This document shows positions 17,468 to 25,562 of a DNA stretch of 64,000 bases, in pieces. The notes under the pieces are model-generated. The model had not been told where the DNA came from and searched no databases. It was given only the letters and a program-made list of their open reading frames with translations. The DNA comes from Pseudomonas sp. MYb118 (lineage in GTDB: Bacteria; Pseudomonadota; Gammaproteobacteria; Pseudomonadales; Pseudomonadaceae). How positions within the stretch are numbered: the first letter of the stretch is position 1; every line of letters begins with the position of its first letter. A program made the position numbers and the translations under genes. Where the stretch lies: NCBI RefSeq assembly GCF_040947875.1, contig NZ_JBFRXN010000001.1, positions 248,001-312,000 of the forward strand, in the 5' to 3' direction.

Positions 17468-20185
17468 TCACGAGGTGACGGCGACGGGTTGCGCGGTGGC
17501 CGCCAGCAACCGCTTGATTTCCGGGACGCACGAACCGCATTGCGTGCCGCAACCCAGTTCCTGTTTCAAACCTTGCAGATCGAGGCCGCGACGAATGCCG
17601 GCACACACCGCGCCCTGGCTGACGTTTTTGCAGTTGCACAGGGTTTTGCTACCGGCCGCCGCTGTGTCGGTGTTGCCGGGTGGAGCACTCAGTGGCGCGA
17701 GCAGCCAGCGGCGCAGTTGCTGGTCGACGCGGCCCTGTAACCACAGATCCTGCAACCAATGCTGGGCCAGGGTTTCGCCCGCCAGCCGAATCGCCGTGAT
17801 CCGGCCACCGTCGATGCGCACCCGTTTGCCGATGGCGCGCCGAGGATCGTCGTAGGCCAGTACCGGACCCTCGTCGAGCCCCAGGCAGCGGTCGATGTCG
17901 CGCAGCACTTGCGCATCGGGCGCAGTGGCGTTGGCTGCGCGTATCAGCAACGCGGGACGCTCCCGCCCGGTCAGGCTGAGGCTGGCGTAGGAAAACGCCT
18001 CACACAGCGGTCGTAGTGTCTCGAAGTGACGTTGTACATCGCCTTCGATCAGCGCGAAAAACGTCCACGACAGGTCCACGGGGTCGAGTCGCACGCCGGT
18101 GTGCTTGAGTTCCGGTTGTTTCGACAAGGGGTCGAACGCCGGCTGAGTGATGCCATTGACCCCGCCCTTGAGAAAGCGATCGCCCCAATGCATGGGCAAG
18201 AACGCCTGGCCGGGACGCACGCTGTCGTCGCCACCGACGGCGACGATCACCGCACCGCGACGGCTTTTCAGGCTGACCAGTTCACCCGCTTTCAGGCCAT
18301 GGCGCAGCAAATCATCCGGGTGCAGGCTCAACACCGCTTCGCTGACATGCCCGAACAACTGCGCAGCGGTGCCGGTGCGGCTCATGCCGTGCCACTGGTC
18401 GCGCAGGCGGCCGGTCAGCAGCGTCAGAGGGTACTGATTGTCGCGTTGCTCCTTGGCGGCGCAGTAGGGATCGGCAATGAACCGCGCACGGCCATTGGCG
18501 GTGGGAAAAATCCCGTCGGTGTAGAGGCGCGCCGTGCCTTTATCGGCACCAGCAGGAAACGGCCATTGCTGTGGCCCAAGGCGATCAATCAGTGCATGGC
18601 TGATGCCCGACAGGTCGAGGTCGCGCCCGCGGGTCAGCTGCTTGTACTCGTCGAACAACTGCGCCGGCGTGTCGAAGGTAAACAGACTCGGCTGGCCGGG
18701 ACGCAGGTGTTTTTCCAGGCGCTGGGCGAAATCCACGGTGATCGCCCAGTCGGGCCGCGCTTCACCGGGTGCGACGATGGCCCGGCGCACGTGGGAAATC
18801 CGCCGTTCCGAGTTGGTCACCGAGCCTTCCTTCTCCCCCCAACTGGCGGCGGGCAACAACAGGTCGGCAAAGGCCGCGGTTTCGGTGGTGCGGAAGGCTT
18901 CCTGCAACACCACGAACGGGCAGGCCTGCAACGCCTCGCGCACGGCGTTCTGGTCCGGCATGGATTGCGCCGGGTTGGTGCAGGCGATCCACAGCGCCTT
19001 GATGGTGCCGTTGCGTACCTGCTCGAATAGTTCGATGGCGGGCCGGCCAGTGCTTTCGGGCAACTGATCGACGCCCCAGTAGGCCGCCACTTCAGCACGA
19101 TGCTCGGCATTGGCAGCGTCGCGATGGCCGGGCAGCAGGTTGGACAGGCTACCGGTTTCCCGCCCGCCCATGGCATTCGGCTGACCCGTGAGGGAGAACG
19201 GTCCTGCGCCCGGACGACCGATCTGCCCGGTGGCCAAGTGCAGGTTGATCAGTGCACTGTTTTTCGCGCTGCCGGAGGTGGACTGGTTCAGGCCCATGCA
19301 CCACAGCGACAGGAAACTCGGCGAGGTGCCCACCCAGCGGGCGCATTCCTGCAGTTGCTCGACGTCGATCCCGCACAGTTGCGAAACCATCGGCGGGGTG
19401 TAATCGCGCACCAGTTCCTTGAGTTCGGCCAGGCCTTCGGTGTGGGCCTCGATGAAGTCGCGGTCGATCCAGCCTTCCCACAACAACAGGTACAGGATCC
19501 CATGGAACAGCGCGACGTCGGTGCCCGGCAGGATCGCCAGGTGCAGGTCAGCCAGGTCGCAGCTGTCGGTACGACGCGGGTCGATGACGATGACTTTCAT
19601 CTGTGGCCGGCGGGATTTGGCTTCCTCCAGGCGACGAAACAGCACCGGGTGGGCGTAGGCCATGTTGCTGCCGACGATCATCACGCAGTCGCTCGATTCC
19701 AGGTCCTCGTAGCTGCACGGTGGCGCATCGGCGCCCAGGCTGCGCTTGTAGCCAACCACTGCCGATGACATGCATAGCCGCGAATTGCTGTCGATGTTGT
19801 TGGTGCCCACCAGCGCCCGCGCCAGTTTGTTGAAGCTGTAGTAATCCTCGGTCAGCAACTGCCCGGAAATGTAGAACGCCACGCTGTCCGGGCCGTGTTC
19901 GGCAATGGTGCTGGCAAACACGCTGGCGGCGTGATCCAGGGCGCTGTCCCAGTCGCTGCGGCTGCGTGCCAGGCCCTTGCCCAGGCGCAGTTCCGGGTAC
20001 AGCGCGCGGGCAGCAAGGTCGCCGGTCAGGTGCAGGGTCGAGCCTTTGCTGCACAGCTTGCCGAAGTTGGCCGGGTGCGCCGGGTCGCCGCTGACGCCGA
20101 GGATGCGCTCGCCGTCATGCTCGATCAGCACGCCGCAGCCAACCCCGCAGTAGCAGCAGGTAGACGCGGTGATCTGGCGGTTCAT
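17468..20185 (-). CDS. nasC: Assimilatory nitrate reductase, molybdopterin catalytic subunit with C-terminal [2Fe-2S] domain
   Basis: Reduces nitrate to nitrite in the cytoplasm. The 905-residue protein begins with a [4Fe-4S] motif (C10, C13, C17 and a fourth Cys in KLCSKG). The bis-MGD core follows (LCMSSAVVGYKRSLGADAPP near 135, GQPNAMGGRETG near 335, then the molydopterin-dinucleotide domain with TGRLRDQWHGMSRTG near 595). The last 58 residues form a BFD-like [2Fe-2S] domain with C850, C852, C883 and C886. Its ATG overlaps the stop of the FAD oxidoreductase by one base, so the two are translationally coupled and probably form the enzyme pair. Symbol follows Pseudomonas use; other genera call it nasA. 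Confidence 0.93.
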   Translation of the reverse strand: MNRQITASTCCYCGVGCGVLIEHDGERILGVSGDPAHPANFGKLCSKGSTLHLTGDLAARALYPELRLGKGLARSRSDWDSALDHAASVFASTIAEHGPDSVAFYISGQLLTEDYYSFNKLARALVGTNNIDSNSRLCMSSAVVGYKRSLGADAPPCSYEDLESSDCVMIVGSNMAYAHPVLFRRLEEAKSRRPQMKVIVIDPRRTDSCDLADLHLAILPGTDVALFHGILYLLLWEGWIDRDFIEAHTEGLAELKELVRDYTPPMVSQLCGIDVEQLQECARWVGTSPSFLSLWCMGLNQSTSGSAKNSALINLHLATGQIGRPGAGPFSLTGQPNAMGGRETGSLSNLLPGHRDAANAEHRAEVAAYWGVDQLPESTGRPAIELFEQVRNGTIKALWIACTNPAQSMPDQNAVREALQACPFVVLQEAFRTTETAAFADLLLPAASWGEKEGSVTNSERRISHVRRAIVAPGEARPDWAITVDFAQRLEKHLRPGQPSLFTFDTPAQLFDEYKQLTRGRDLDLSGISHALIDRLGPQQWPFPAGADKGTARLYTDGIFPTANGRARFIADPYCAAKEQRDNQYPLTLLTGRLRDQWHGMSRTGTAAQLFGHVSEAVLSLHPDDLLRHGLKAGELVSLKSRRGAVIVAVGGDDSVRPGQAFLPMHWGDRFLKGGVNGITQPAFDPLSKQPELKHTGVRLDPVDLSWTFFALIEGDVQRHFETLRPLCEAFSYASLSLTGRERPALLIRAANATAPDAQVLRDIDRCLGLDEGPVLAYDDPRRAIGKRVRIDGGRITAIRLAGETLAQHWLQDLWLQGRVDQQLRRWLLAPLSAPPGNTDTAAAGSKTLCNCKNVSQGAVCAGIRRGLDLQGLKQELGCGTQCGSCVPEIKRLLAATAQPVAVTS

Positions 20186-21402
20186 CAGCTGGCTTCCCTC
20201 AGGTCACCGAACATCAGCCGATCGCGGATCTCGGCGATGTCCAGGTTCTGGCGGATCTGCTGGAAGTAATCCCCGCCATCCGCCGTGTCGCCGTACAGGC
20301 AGGCGCCCACCAGCACGTCGTCCTTGATCACCAGCTTCTTGTAGATGCCGCTGATCGGGTCGCTGAGGGTGATGGTCTCGGTGCCTTCGCCGCCCATGAA
20401 ATCGCCGGCGGAAAACAGGTCGATGCCGGTGACTTTCAGTTTGGTCGAGGTCACCGAGCCCTTGTAGGTGGCAAAACCCAGGCGGGCCAGGTGGTTGGCG
20501 CAGACCTTGGCCTGTTCGAACAGCGGTGCGACCAGGCCATAGGCGGTGCCACGGTGGCTGGCGCATTCGCCGATGGCATAGACCCGTGGGTCGAAAGTTT
20601 GCATCGTATCGTTGACCAGAATCCCGCGCTGGCAGGGCAGGCCGGCGTCTTGGGCGAGTTCGATCGCCGGGCGGATGCCGGCGGCCATCACCACCAGGTC
20701 CGCCGGGATGATGTCGCCGTTGCCGAATTCGACCGAGCCGACCCGGCCATTGCCTGAGTCGTGCAAGGCTTTGGTCTGTTCGCGCAGACGGAAATGCAGG
20801 CCACGTTCTTCCAGAGCGGTTTGCAGCATGCGCCCGCTGGTGTGGTCCAGTTGCCGCTCCAGCAGCCATTCGCCGTTGTGCACCACGGTGACGTGCATGC
20901 CGCGCAGCATCAGGCCGTTGGCCGCTTCCAGACCGAGCAGGCCGCCGCCGATCACCACGGCGTGACGATGGGTTCTGGCGGTGTCGATCATCAGTTGGGT
21001 GTCGGCGATGTCGCGGTAGCCGATGACGCCGTGCAGGTTGTTGCCGGGGATCGGCAGGATGAAGGGTTTCGAACCGGTGGCGATCAGCAGGCGGTCGTAT
21101 TCGGCCTCGGTGCCGTCCTCGGCGATGGCCCGGCGCTTGATCCGGTCGATCTGTACCACCTTGCGATTGAGCAGCAGCTTGATACCGTTTTCCTGATACC
21201 AGTGCAGATCGTTGAGCACGATGTCGTCGAAGGTCTGCTCGCCGGCCAGTACCGGCGACAGCAGGATGCGGTTGTAGTTGGCATGGGGCTCGGCGCCGAA
21301 GACGGTGATGTCGTACAGCTCGTTACTCAGCTTGAGCAACTCTTCGAGGGTACGCACGCCGGCCATGCCATTGCCGATCATCACCAGTTTGAGTTTTTTC
21401 AT
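20185..21402 (-). CDS. NAD(P)H/FAD oxidoreductase, electron donor to nitrate reductase (NirB N-terminal type)
   Basis: A 405-residue FAD- and NAD-binding flavoprotein resembling the N-terminal half of NirB and the reductase subunit of Klebsiella-type Nas. It shows LVMIGNGMAGVRTLEELL at residues 5-22, VIGGGLLGLEAANGLMLRG near 150 and the FAD-binding Asp region YAIGECASHRG near 280. It stops before the BFD and siroheme domains of full NirB, so it cannot itself reduce nitrite. The start at 21402 follows GGAG, and the upstream leader holds the ANTAR attenuator. Overlap with the nitrate reductase gene suggests it passes NAD(P)H electrons to that enzyme (inference). Confidence 0.85.
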   Translation of the reverse strand: MKKLKLVMIGNGMAGVRTLEELLKLSNELYDITVFGAEPHANYNRILLSPVLAGEQTFDDIVLNDLHWYQENGIKLLLNRKVVQIDRIKRRAIAEDGTEAEYDRLLIATGSKPFILPIPGNNLHGVIGYRDIADTQLMIDTARTHRHAVVIGGGLLGLEAANGLMLRGMHVTVVHNGEWLLERQLDHTSGRMLQTALEERGLHFRLREQTKALHDSGNGRVGSVEFGNGDIIPADLVVMAAGIRPAIELAQDAGLPCQRGILVNDTMQTFDPRVYAIGECASHRGTAYGLVAPLFEQAKVCANHLARLGFATYKGSVTSTKLKVTGIDLFSAGDFMGGEGTETITLSDPISGIYKKLVIKDDVLVGACLYGDTADGGDYFQQIRQNLDIAEIRDRLMFGDLREAS

Positions 21403-21438
21403 CAGCTTCTCCAGCGTGTTCGACCAATGGCGCGCAAA

Positions 21439-21479
21439 CAAAAAAGGCGTCCCGCAGGTTTTCCTGCGAGGACGCCTTT
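21439..21479 (-). terminator. Leader terminator (attenuator) of the nitrate reductase operon
   Basis: On the minus strand, GGCGTCC and an inner CGCAGG pair with CCTGCG and GGACGCC around an AAAA loop, followed by T6. It lies between the promoter and the FAD oxidoreductase start, so it must be read through for expression. Confidence 0.92.
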
Positions 21480-21524
21480 GTCCGGTCCCGTTCTCTCGGG
21501 AAGCGCAGCCTTCATCGTTGAAGG
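21470..21524 (-). promoter_or_regulatory. ANTAR (NasT) target: three hexaloop hairpins
   Basis: On the minus strand the leader shows CCTTC[AACGAT]GAAGG (21509-21524), TCCCG[AGAGAA]CGGGA (21486-21501) and GGAC[AAAGGC]GTCC (21470-21483). Every loop is six bases with A at position 1 and G at position 4, the loop rule of ANTAR-bound RNAs. The last hairpin uses bases of the 5' terminator arm, so both cannot form together. NasT is encoded at 24972-25547. Confidence 0.85.
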
Positions 21525-21553
21525 TCGGGCTTTATGTTTGATGGGAAGGCTAA

Positions 21554-21570
21554 TGCAGCGGTTGTGCCAA
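21554..21570 (-). promoter_or_regulatory. Sigma-54 promoter of the nitrate reductase operon
   Basis: The minus strand reads TTGGCACAACCGCTGCA, with GG and GC separated by exactly 10 bases as in -24/-12 promoters. The expected start is about 21543, some 20 bases before the first ANTAR hairpin. Sigma-54 implies NtrC-type nitrogen control. Confidence 0.8.
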
Positions 21571-21675
21571 GTCGGCGGAGGGCTGGTTTTATTGGGGGTG
21601 GAGCGGTTGGCTGGGGGGAGGGGTGCACCGAATCGAAGCGGGTTGCCCGGTAATGGAGCGTGGACCGAGGTGCGG

Positions 21676-21745
21676 CTATCGCGAGCAGGCTCGCTCCCAC
21701 AGGGTGTTCGCAAATCCAGTGTGGGAGCGAGCCTGCTCGCGATGG
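21676..21745. repeat. REPIN between the PP2C/kinase gene and the nitrate reductase leader
   Basis: An inverted REP pair (CTATCGCGAGCAGGCTCGCT and its opposite) lies 13 bases after the stop of the phosphatase/kinase gene. Together with the leader elements at 21439-21570 it fills the 355-base gap 21403-21757. I see no gene there. Confidence 0.88.
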
Positions 21746-21757
21746 CGGCGACCCGGT

Positions 21758-23428
21758 CTACCCATGAAGTAACAAAACCAGCAGCACCAGATTCCCCAAC
21801 AACGACACCAGCCCCAACGTCCGCCACACCTTCAGCGGTTCGCGCTCCAGCAAGGGTCTGGGTCGAACGCTGAGGCTGCGCCGTTCGCCCTGTTCCAGCA
21901 CCAGCAGCCATTCCTCAGCCGTCTCGAAGCGCTGGCCCGGGTCTGCCGCCACGCCGCGCTCCAGGCTTTGCGCGACCCATTCCGGCACGTCGGGCCGGTA
22001 GCGACTGGCGCTGACCGGCGCGCCAAACCGCGGGCGCTGGAAGGCTTCGATTTCGCCGTAGGGATAATGCCCGGTGAGCAGGAAATACAAGGTCACGCCA
22101 ACCGAGTAAAGGTCCTGTTGCGCCGTCGGCGGGTCACCCCGAAAGGCCTCCGGGGCAATGTAGCTCGGCGTGCCGGGCAGCGTCGAAGGCTGATCCTCGG
22201 ACAGGCCTGGGCAGTAGGCGAGGCCGAAATCCAGCAGGCGCAGTTCGCCGTCCTCCCCCAGCAGCAGGTTTTCCGGCTTGATGTCGCGGTGCAGGATCTG
22301 CCTGCGGTGCAGCATGCCCACCGCCCGCAGCAAACGCTCGGCGAGGTCCTGCCATTGTCCCAGCGGCAGCGTGGCCTCGCCTTGCGTGAGTTGCGCCAGG
22401 GTCGAGCCAGGGTACTCGCGCATCGCGTAATACAGGTGCTGGCGTTGACTGCCGGCGTGCACTTCGGGGAAGTGTCGTCCGGCCACCCGCTTGAGAAACC
22501 ATTCTTCGCTGAGCAATGCCTGCCCGGCCAGGTGATCGTCGTGCAGGGCCGGGGGCAGGGTTTTCAACAGCCAGGATTGCTGTTGGGCGTCGCGCACCCG
22601 ATAGAGCAGTGATTGCTGGCTCTGTGCGACAACCCCTTCAACGAGCCAGCCCTCGAAGGACTGGCCGGCTTTCAGCGGCGGCGGCAACGGCCATTGCTGT
22701 AAATGAATCAGCGCATCGCCGATGCTGGTCTCGCCCAGGGCGTCGACCCGCACCAGCAGCGCACTGGCGTTGTCCTGGCTGCCGGCCAGGTGCGCGGCAC
22801 TCACCAGGGTTTGCGCGGCGCTGTGCAGGTCCGGCTGGTCGCGCAGGATCGCCGCGATCGCGGTGTCACCGAGCACGGCCCAGATGCCGTCGCTGAGCAG
22901 CACGAAGCTTTCATCGAGGCGCAATTCGCCGTCGAGGAAGTCCAGCACCAGGTGCTGATCCAGACCCAGCGCGCGCTTGAGCACATGCTGCATGCCCGGC
23001 TGGTCCCAGACGTGGTCTTCGCTGATCCGTTGCAGTTGATCGGCGTGCCAGCGATACACCCGGCAATCGCCGACGTGGGCCAGGGTAAACCGCCGTCCGC
23101 GCATGACCAGTGCGCTGACGGTGGTGAGCAAGGGTTGCCCGCCGCCGTTGGCCTGCAACCAGCGATTCTGTGCCAGCAGCAGGCGATCCAGCGCCTGGGC
23201 GACGCCCCAGGTTTCCGGGGTGGCGTAGTAGTCCAGGGCCAGCGCCTGCAAGGTCGAGCGCGCGGCCAGCCCGCCATCGGCGCACTGGCTGACGCCGTCG
23301 GCGATGGCGAACAGGAAACCCTTGCTCGCCGCCAATGCCGGCGCCGGCGTGACCAGGCGCAGGGCGTCCTGGTTTTCCTCGCGGGGGCCGATGGCGCTGG
23401 CTTCGGCGAAACTCAGTTGCAGGCTCAT
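21758..23428 (-). CDS. PP2C-type phosphatase fused to Ser/Thr protein kinase, C-terminal membrane anchor
   Basis: A 556-residue fusion. Residues about 1-235 form a PP2C phosphatase (ENQDAL near 18, FAIADGVSQCADGG near 42, LAHVGDCRVYRW near 115, LLSDGIWAVLGD near 178, GSQDNASALLVRVD near 215). Residues about 250-510 form a Hanks-type kinase with HRDIKPENLLL from His380, LDFGLAYCPG and SYIAPEAFRGDPPTAQQDLYS. A hydrophobic segment (about 535-553) ends the protein. It starts 7 bases after the nitrate transporter stop and is surely in its operon, so its target may belong to nitrate or nitrogen metabolism (inference). The equivalent gene sits next to the nitrate transporter in other pseudomonads. 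Confidence 0.92.
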   Translation of the reverse strand: MSLQLSFAEASAIGPREENQDALRLVTPAPALAASKGFLFAIADGVSQCADGGLAARSTLQALALDYYATPETWGVAQALDRLLLAQNRWLQANGGGQPLLTTVSALVMRGRRFTLAHVGDCRVYRWHADQLQRISEDHVWDQPGMQHVLKRALGLDQHLVLDFLDGELRLDESFVLLSDGIWAVLGDTAIAAILRDQPDLHSAAQTLVSAAHLAGSQDNASALLVRVDALGETSIGDALIHLQQWPLPPPLKAGQSFEGWLVEGVVAQSQQSLLYRVRDAQQQSWLLKTLPPALHDDHLAGQALLSEEWFLKRVAGRHFPEVHAGSQRQHLYYAMREYPGSTLAQLTQGEATLPLGQWQDLAERLLRAVGMLHRRQILHRDIKPENLLLGEDGELRLLDFGLAYCPGLSEDQPSTLPGTPSYIAPEAFRGDPPTAQQDLYSVGVTLYFLLTGHYPYGEIEAFQRPRFGAPVSASRYRPDVPEWVAQSLERGVAADPGQRFETAEEWLLVLEQGERRSLSVRPRPLLEREPLKVWRTLGLVSLLGNLVLLVLLLHG

Positions 23429-23435
23429 TCAACGC

Positions 23436-24647
23436 TTACACCCGTGCGGCGGTGACAGCGGCCGAGCCCCAGGTGGTTCTCCAGCGACGCTTGACCGCGT
23501 GCAGGCCGAACCAGGCCAGCACGCCAAGGCTGGCGAACAACCACAGCGCCAGTTGGTAGCTGCCGGTGCTCTGCTTGATCGCCCCCATGCCGGCCGCCAG
23601 GGCAAAACCGCCGATGCCGCCGGCCATGCCGATCAACCCGGTCATCACGCCGATCTCGCGGCGAAAGCGCTGCGGCACCAACTGGAACACCGCGCCATTA
23701 CCCGCACCCAGGCCGAGCATGGTGCAGACGAACAGGGCCAGTGCGGCGTAGGAACTGGGCAGGTTGAAGCCCACCGCCGCGATGCAGATCGCCGCCACGG
23801 TGTACATGCCGAGCAGGGTGCGAATGCCGCCGAAGCGATCGGCCAGGGCGCCACCCAGCGGGCGCATCAGGCTGCCGCCGAACACGCAGGCGGCGGTGTA
23901 ATAACCGGCCGTCACCGGGCTCAGGCCGTACTGGTCGTTGAAGTAGCCGGGCAGGGCGCTGGCCAGGCCGATAAAGCCGCCGAAGGTCACGCAGTAGAAG
24001 AACATGAACCACCAGCTGTCTCGGTCGCCCAGGGCCTTGAAGTAGTCGGCCATTGCCTTGGCCTTGGGCCGTTCAGGGGCGTTTTTGGCAAGGCTAGCGA
24101 AGACGATCAGGGTCAGCACCAGCGGGATCACGGCGAAGCCGAACACGTTGCTCCAGCCGTACGCGGCCGCCAGCACCGGGGCGATCAGGGCCGCCAGCAC
24201 AGTGCCCGAGTTGCCGGCCCCGGCGATGCCCATGGCTTTGCCCTGGTGCTGCGGTGGATACCATTGCGACGCCAGCGGCAGGGCGACGGCGAAGGAGGCG
24301 CCGGCCATGCCCAGGAACAGGCCGAGCAGCAGCGCCTGTTCGTAGCTGTGGATCCCCAGCTTCCAGGCACCGAACAGTGCGCAGATGACGATGACCTGGC
24401 CGATCAGCCCGGCGGTCTTGGGCGACAGGCGATCGGCAAGCATGCCCATGACGAAGCGCAGCACGGCGCCGGCCAGGATCGGCGTGGCCACGACCATGCC
24501 GCGTTGCTGGGTGGTCAGGTGCAGGTCGCCGGCAATCTGCACCGCCAGTGGGCCCAGTAGGTACCAGACCATGAAGCTCAGGTCGAAATAGAGAAAGGCC
24601 GCGAACAGGGTCGGGGTATGGCCGGATTTCCAGAAGCTTGAATTCAT
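23436..24647 (-). CDS. nasA: Nitrate/nitrite MFS transporter
   Basis: A 403-residue NarK/NasA-family major-facilitator transporter with about 12 membrane helices. It has the nitrate signature stretches GMAGASFAVALPLASQWYPP (about 115-134) and GLGAGNGAVFQLVPQRF (about 315-331). I chose ATG 24647 (MNSSFWKSGHTPTLFAAFLYF region) because the longer open frame runs through the attenuator and a REP. It brings nitrate in for the reductase encoded downstream and precedes the phosphatase/kinase gene in one operon. The symbol follows Pseudomonas use. Confidence 0.93.
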   Translation of the reverse strand: MNSSFWKSGHTPTLFAAFLYFDLSFMVWYLLGPLAVQIAGDLHLTTQQRGMVVATPILAGAVLRFVMGMLADRLSPKTAGLIGQVIVICALFGAWKLGIHSYEQALLLGLFLGMAGASFAVALPLASQWYPPQHQGKAMGIAGAGNSGTVLAALIAPVLAAAYGWSNVFGFAVIPLVLTLIVFASLAKNAPERPKAKAMADYFKALGDRDSWWFMFFYCVTFGGFIGLASALPGYFNDQYGLSPVTAGYYTAACVFGGSLMRPLGGALADRFGGIRTLLGMYTVAAICIAAVGFNLPSSYAALALFVCTMLGLGAGNGAVFQLVPQRFRREIGVMTGLIGMAGGIGGFALAAGMGAIKQSTGSYQLALWLFASLGVLAWFGLHAVKRRWRTTWGSAAVTAARV

Positions 24648-24747
24648 CGCGCACCTCAGCTGTGAGTCGTCTCGAGAAGGAGTCATGAGCTTGCGGGTGG
24701 CAGGCCGCAACGGCCGCACCACCGGCCCCGGGCTGTGGGGCCAAAAC

Positions 24748-24802
24748 AAAAAAGACGCCGCCACCGGATTCGCCATGGGCCAATCAGGTGAGCGACGTCT
24801 TT
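24748..24802 (-). terminator. Leader terminator (attenuator) of the nitrate transporter operon
   Basis: On the minus strand, AAAGACGTCGC pairs with GCGGCGTCTTT (one G-T pair) around a loop of about 30 bases and is followed by T6. The 5' arm contains the GACGTCG that also forms the ANTAR hairpin at 24793-24806. Confidence 0.85.
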
Positions 24803-24833
24803 GTCGTAGGTGGGGCAACCGCCGTTGGTTACC
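24793..24833 (-). promoter_or_regulatory. ANTAR (NasT) target in the nitrate transporter leader
   Basis: The minus strand shows P1 GGTAACC[AACGGC]GGTTGCC (24814-24833), a 7-base linker and P2 CGAC[AAAGAC]GTCG (24793-24806). Both loops are six bases with A1 and G4. P2 overlaps the 5' arm of the terminator, so NasT-stabilised P2 would block termination. With the promoter, terminator and a REPIN this fills the 324-base gap before nasT. Confidence 0.88.
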
Positions 24834-24848
24834 TGTGAGGGAATGCTT

Positions 24849-24865
24849 TGCCAGATCTGTGCCAA
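24849..24865 (-). promoter_or_regulatory. Sigma-54 promoter of the nitrate transporter operon
   Basis: The minus strand reads TTGGCACAGATCTGGCA, with GG-N10-GC spacing. The predicted start is about 24838, only about 5 bases ahead of P1. Confidence 0.78.
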
Positions 24866-24886
24866 CAGGTGGGACCGTGTAACGGC

Positions 24887-24965
24887 CCATCGCGAGCAGG
24901 CTCGCTCCCACAGTTGATCTGCGGTGCACACAAATCCTCTGTGGGAGCGAGCCTGCTCGCGATGG
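24887..24965. repeat. REPIN between nasT and the nitrate transporter promoter
   Basis: An inverted REP pair (CCATCGCGAGCAGGCTCGCT and its opposite) begins 7 bases past the nasT stop. It separates the nasST transcript from the transporter promoter. Confidence 0.88.
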
Positions 24966-24971
24966 CGTCCT

Positions 24972-25547
24972 TCAACCCAACAGTTCACTCATGGCAATGA
25001 TCTGCTCCGCCACCTGGATCAGCTTCTGCTGGCGGCTCATGGCCTGGCGGCGCATCAGGGTGTAGGCCTCTTCCTCGTTGCAGTCCTTCATCTTCATCAG
25101 CAGCCCCTTGGCCAGCTCGATGCGCTTGCGCTCGGCCAGTTGCAGGTCGCGGGCATGCAGCTGGGCGCGCAGGGCCTGGTCGCTTTCGAAGCGGGCCATG
25201 GCGACGTCGAGGATCGGTTGCAGGCGTTGCGCGTGAATGCCTTCGACGATGTAGGCGCTGACCCCGGACTTGATCGCCTGGCGCATCACATCGGGGTCGT
25301 GTTCGTCGGTGAACATCACGATCGGGCGTGGCTGGTCGCGACTGACCAGCACCACTTGTTCCATCACATCGCGGCCCGGTGACTCGGTATCGATCAGGAT
25401 CACGTCCGGACGCACCGTTTCGACGCGTGCGGGCAGGTCGATGGTCAGGCCGGACTCGTCGATCACTTCGAAGCCGGCTTCGGTCAGGGCCGCCTTGAGC
25501 CGGCCGACTTTTTTCGCGGTGTCATTGATCAGCAGGATACGCAACAT
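24972..25547 (-). CDS. nasT: ANTAR-domain transcription antiterminator NasT
   Basis: A 191-residue response-regulator-like protein. The receiver domain (about 1-120) includes VILIDTESPGRD with a candidate phosphoacceptor Asp. A helix and the C-terminal ANTAR RNA-binding domain follow (about 130-188: AERKRIELAKGLLMKMKDC, then EEEAYTLMRRQAMSRQQKL). NasT binds paired hexaloop hairpins and prevents leader termination; without nitrate it is held by NasS. It is 15 bases downstream of nasS. Three matching leaders are visible in this window. Confidence 0.94.
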   Translation of the reverse strand: MLRILLINDTAKKVGRLKAALTEAGFEVIDESGLTIDLPARVETVRPDVILIDTESPGRDVMEQVVLVSRDQPRPIVMFTDEHDPDVMRQAIKSGVSAYIVEGIHAQRLQPILDVAMARFESDQALRAQLHARDLQLAERKRIELAKGLLMKMKDCNEEEAYTLMRRQAMSRQQKLIQVAEQIIAMSELLG

Positions 25548-25562
25548 GTTCGCAGTCTCCTG

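Noticed and set aside
24648..24929. N-terminal extension of the nitrate transporter
   Set aside because: The open frame passes through the attenuator and REP; the family start is the ATG at 24647.
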